64,000 bases of DNA, taken from positions 558,001 through 622,000 of the forward strand of contig CBDCJZ010000003.1 of assembly GCA_965218075.1 (NCBI GenBank), given 5' to 3'. Under the pieces are notes generated by a model. The model saw only the letters and a list, made by a program, of their open reading frames with translations, made no database searches and was not told where the DNA came from. Below are positions 63,196-64,000 of this stretch, piece after piece. How positions within the stretch are numbered: position 1 is the stretch's first letter; every line of letters starts with the position of its first letter. The translations under genes were made by a program, and so were the position numbers. Source of the stretch: JANQHO01 sp965218075. Lineage in GTDB: Bacteria; Bacteroidota; Bacteroidia; Flavobacteriales; Schleiferiaceae.

Positions 63196-64000
63196 ATGAG
63201 TACGGGAAGAGAGCTATTTGCATTACTTACATTAAGCATTTCTCTATATTCCTATTCACAAACCAGGCCCGGTTCTCTTCGAGGAACGACAACTGATGCA
63301 AGAAGTGGAGAAACCATACCCTTTGCTAACATTGTAATCAAGGACGACGCCGATAACATTGTTAAAGGAGGTACATCAGACTTTGATGGCAAGTACAATA
63401 TCAATCCGATTAATCCTGGAATCTATAAAATCGAATGTTCTTTTACCGGCTTTGCAACAATCATCATTAACGATTTACTAATATCTCCCAATGCACCCAC
63501 TATTAGAGATTTCAAGTTGAGAGAAGCTACACAAGAACTCGAGGAAGTAGTCATTAGCTATGAAGCACCACTTATTGATAAGACTAAAACAAGTAGTGTA
63601 ACCACCTCCGATGATATCGTTAATATGGCCGTCAGAGATATTACCTTTGTAGCTTCACAAGCAGCGGGTGTAACCGTAGATGCTGTTGGTAATACCAATA
63701 TCAGAGGAGCCCGTAATGAAGGTACTGTTTACTTTATTGACGGTGTGAAAATAAGGGGAAATGTTAATCTTCCCCAAGCAGCTATCCAACAAACAGAAGT
63801 TATAACTGGTGGTTTGCCCGCACAATATGGCGATGCTGTAGGCGGTGTAATCAGCACTACTACCAGAGGACCTACCGGAACGTTTTTCGGTAATGCAGAA
63901 TACCTTACTTCTATACTTTTTGATGACAGTGATTTTAACCTTCTAGCTCTTACTCTTGGTGGTCCGATCATCAAGAACAAAAAAAGCGCTCGTCCTATAG
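63196..64000 (+). CDS. TonB-dependent receptor, N-terminal part (runs off the window)
   Basis: 268 codons are visible from the ATG at 63196. The signal peptide (ELFALLTLSISLYSYSQ) is followed by a carboxypeptidase-regulatory-like domain (about 27-110, LRGTTTDARSGETIPFANIV, VKGGTSDFDGKYNINPINPG) and the beginning of a plug (EEVVISYEAPLIDKTKTSSV, GNTNIRGARNEGTVYFIDG, GGLPAQYGDAVGGVISTTTR). No riboswitch precedes it, so the ligand is unknown; it may transport a glycan, peptide or metal complex. Intact as far as seen. Confidence 0.88.
   Translation, partial: MSTGRELFALLTLSISLYSYSQTRPGSLRGTTTDARSGETIPFANIVIKDDADNIVKGGTSDFDGKYNINPINPGIYKIECSFTGFATIIINDLLISPNAPTIRDFKLREATQELEEVVISYEAPLIDKTKTSSVTTSDDIVNMAVRDITFVASQAAGVTVDAVGNTNIRGARNEGTVYFIDGVKIRGNVNLPQAAIQQTEVITGGLPAQYGDAVGGVISTTTRGPTGTFFGNAEYLTSILFDDSDFNLLALTLGGPIIKNKKSARPI

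Overview
The window is AT-rich chromosomal DNA from a member of the Bacteroidota, most likely of the flavobacterial type. The evidence is a complete gldKLMN plus PorP/SprF type IX secretion (T9SS) cluster, proteins with T9SS C-terminal sorting tails, TonB-dependent receptors with carboxypeptidase-regulatory N-domains, a long-form flavobacterial-type GAPDH, and many TAnnTTTG (-7) promoter boxes in place of sigma70 -10 boxes. No rRNA, CRISPR array or prophage was seen. There is one tRNA, tRNA-Arg(CCT).

Layout. 0-6.7 kb: GAPDH start (partial), HtrA protease, dapF, a decayed IS1-like element, a DUF4159 protein with an AI-2E-type permease, and a LamG-domain T9SS cargo protein. 6.7-7.9 kb: decayed DNA including a broken copy of the YceI lipoprotein found intact at 54.9 kb. 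7.9-16.3 kb: hutH, hisS, an unidentified decayed stretch, an EEPVEEPA-repeat lipoprotein, a ClC channel, aspS and tadA. 16.5-21.5 kb: four tandem copies of a ~1.2 kb unit, each with an intact secreted beta-barrel-like gene and a truncated, frameshifted beta-propeller lipoprotein. 22.2-28 kb: phenylacetyl-CoA epoxidase genes: paaE divergent from a paaA-paaB gene fusion, then 2.5 kb of dead methyltransferase and IS1595-type DNA, then paaC. 28.3-32.8 kb: heme A synthase and an M16 peptidase pair. 33.1-39 kb: tRNA-Arg and the T9SS core operon. 39.7-47.9 kb: two small lipoproteins, pheS, a phosphopantetheinyl transferase, a dead geranylgeranylglyceryl-phosphate synthase, pnuC with a NadR-like kinase, a TPP riboswitch with its TonB receptor, and a MazG-like protein. 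48-58.6 kb: a T9SS metalloprotease, rsmD, rdgB, nadC, YceI, a dead radC, and a polysaccharide-deacetylase-like/FemAB-like pair. 58.6-64 kb: an IS1595-family (IS1016-like) remnant, dnaA, a dead thioesterase, a second dead methyltransferase/IS1595 cassette, and the start of another TonB receptor.

Main theme. Housekeeping and secretion genes are intact, but the space between them is full of recognisable, recently broken genes (thioesterase twice, GGGP synthase, RadC, DUF3822, DNA methyltransferase twice, YceI copy, beta-propeller lipoprotein four times) and only dead transposases. This looks like a genome in active erosion after an IS expansion, as in lineages with small effective population size. 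That is inference. The most interesting items are the PaaA-PaaB fusion in a split paa locus, the tandem array of loop-variable barrel genes, the duplicated methyltransferase/IS1595 cassette, and the inverted duplicate thioesterase pseudogenes sharing a nonsense codon.
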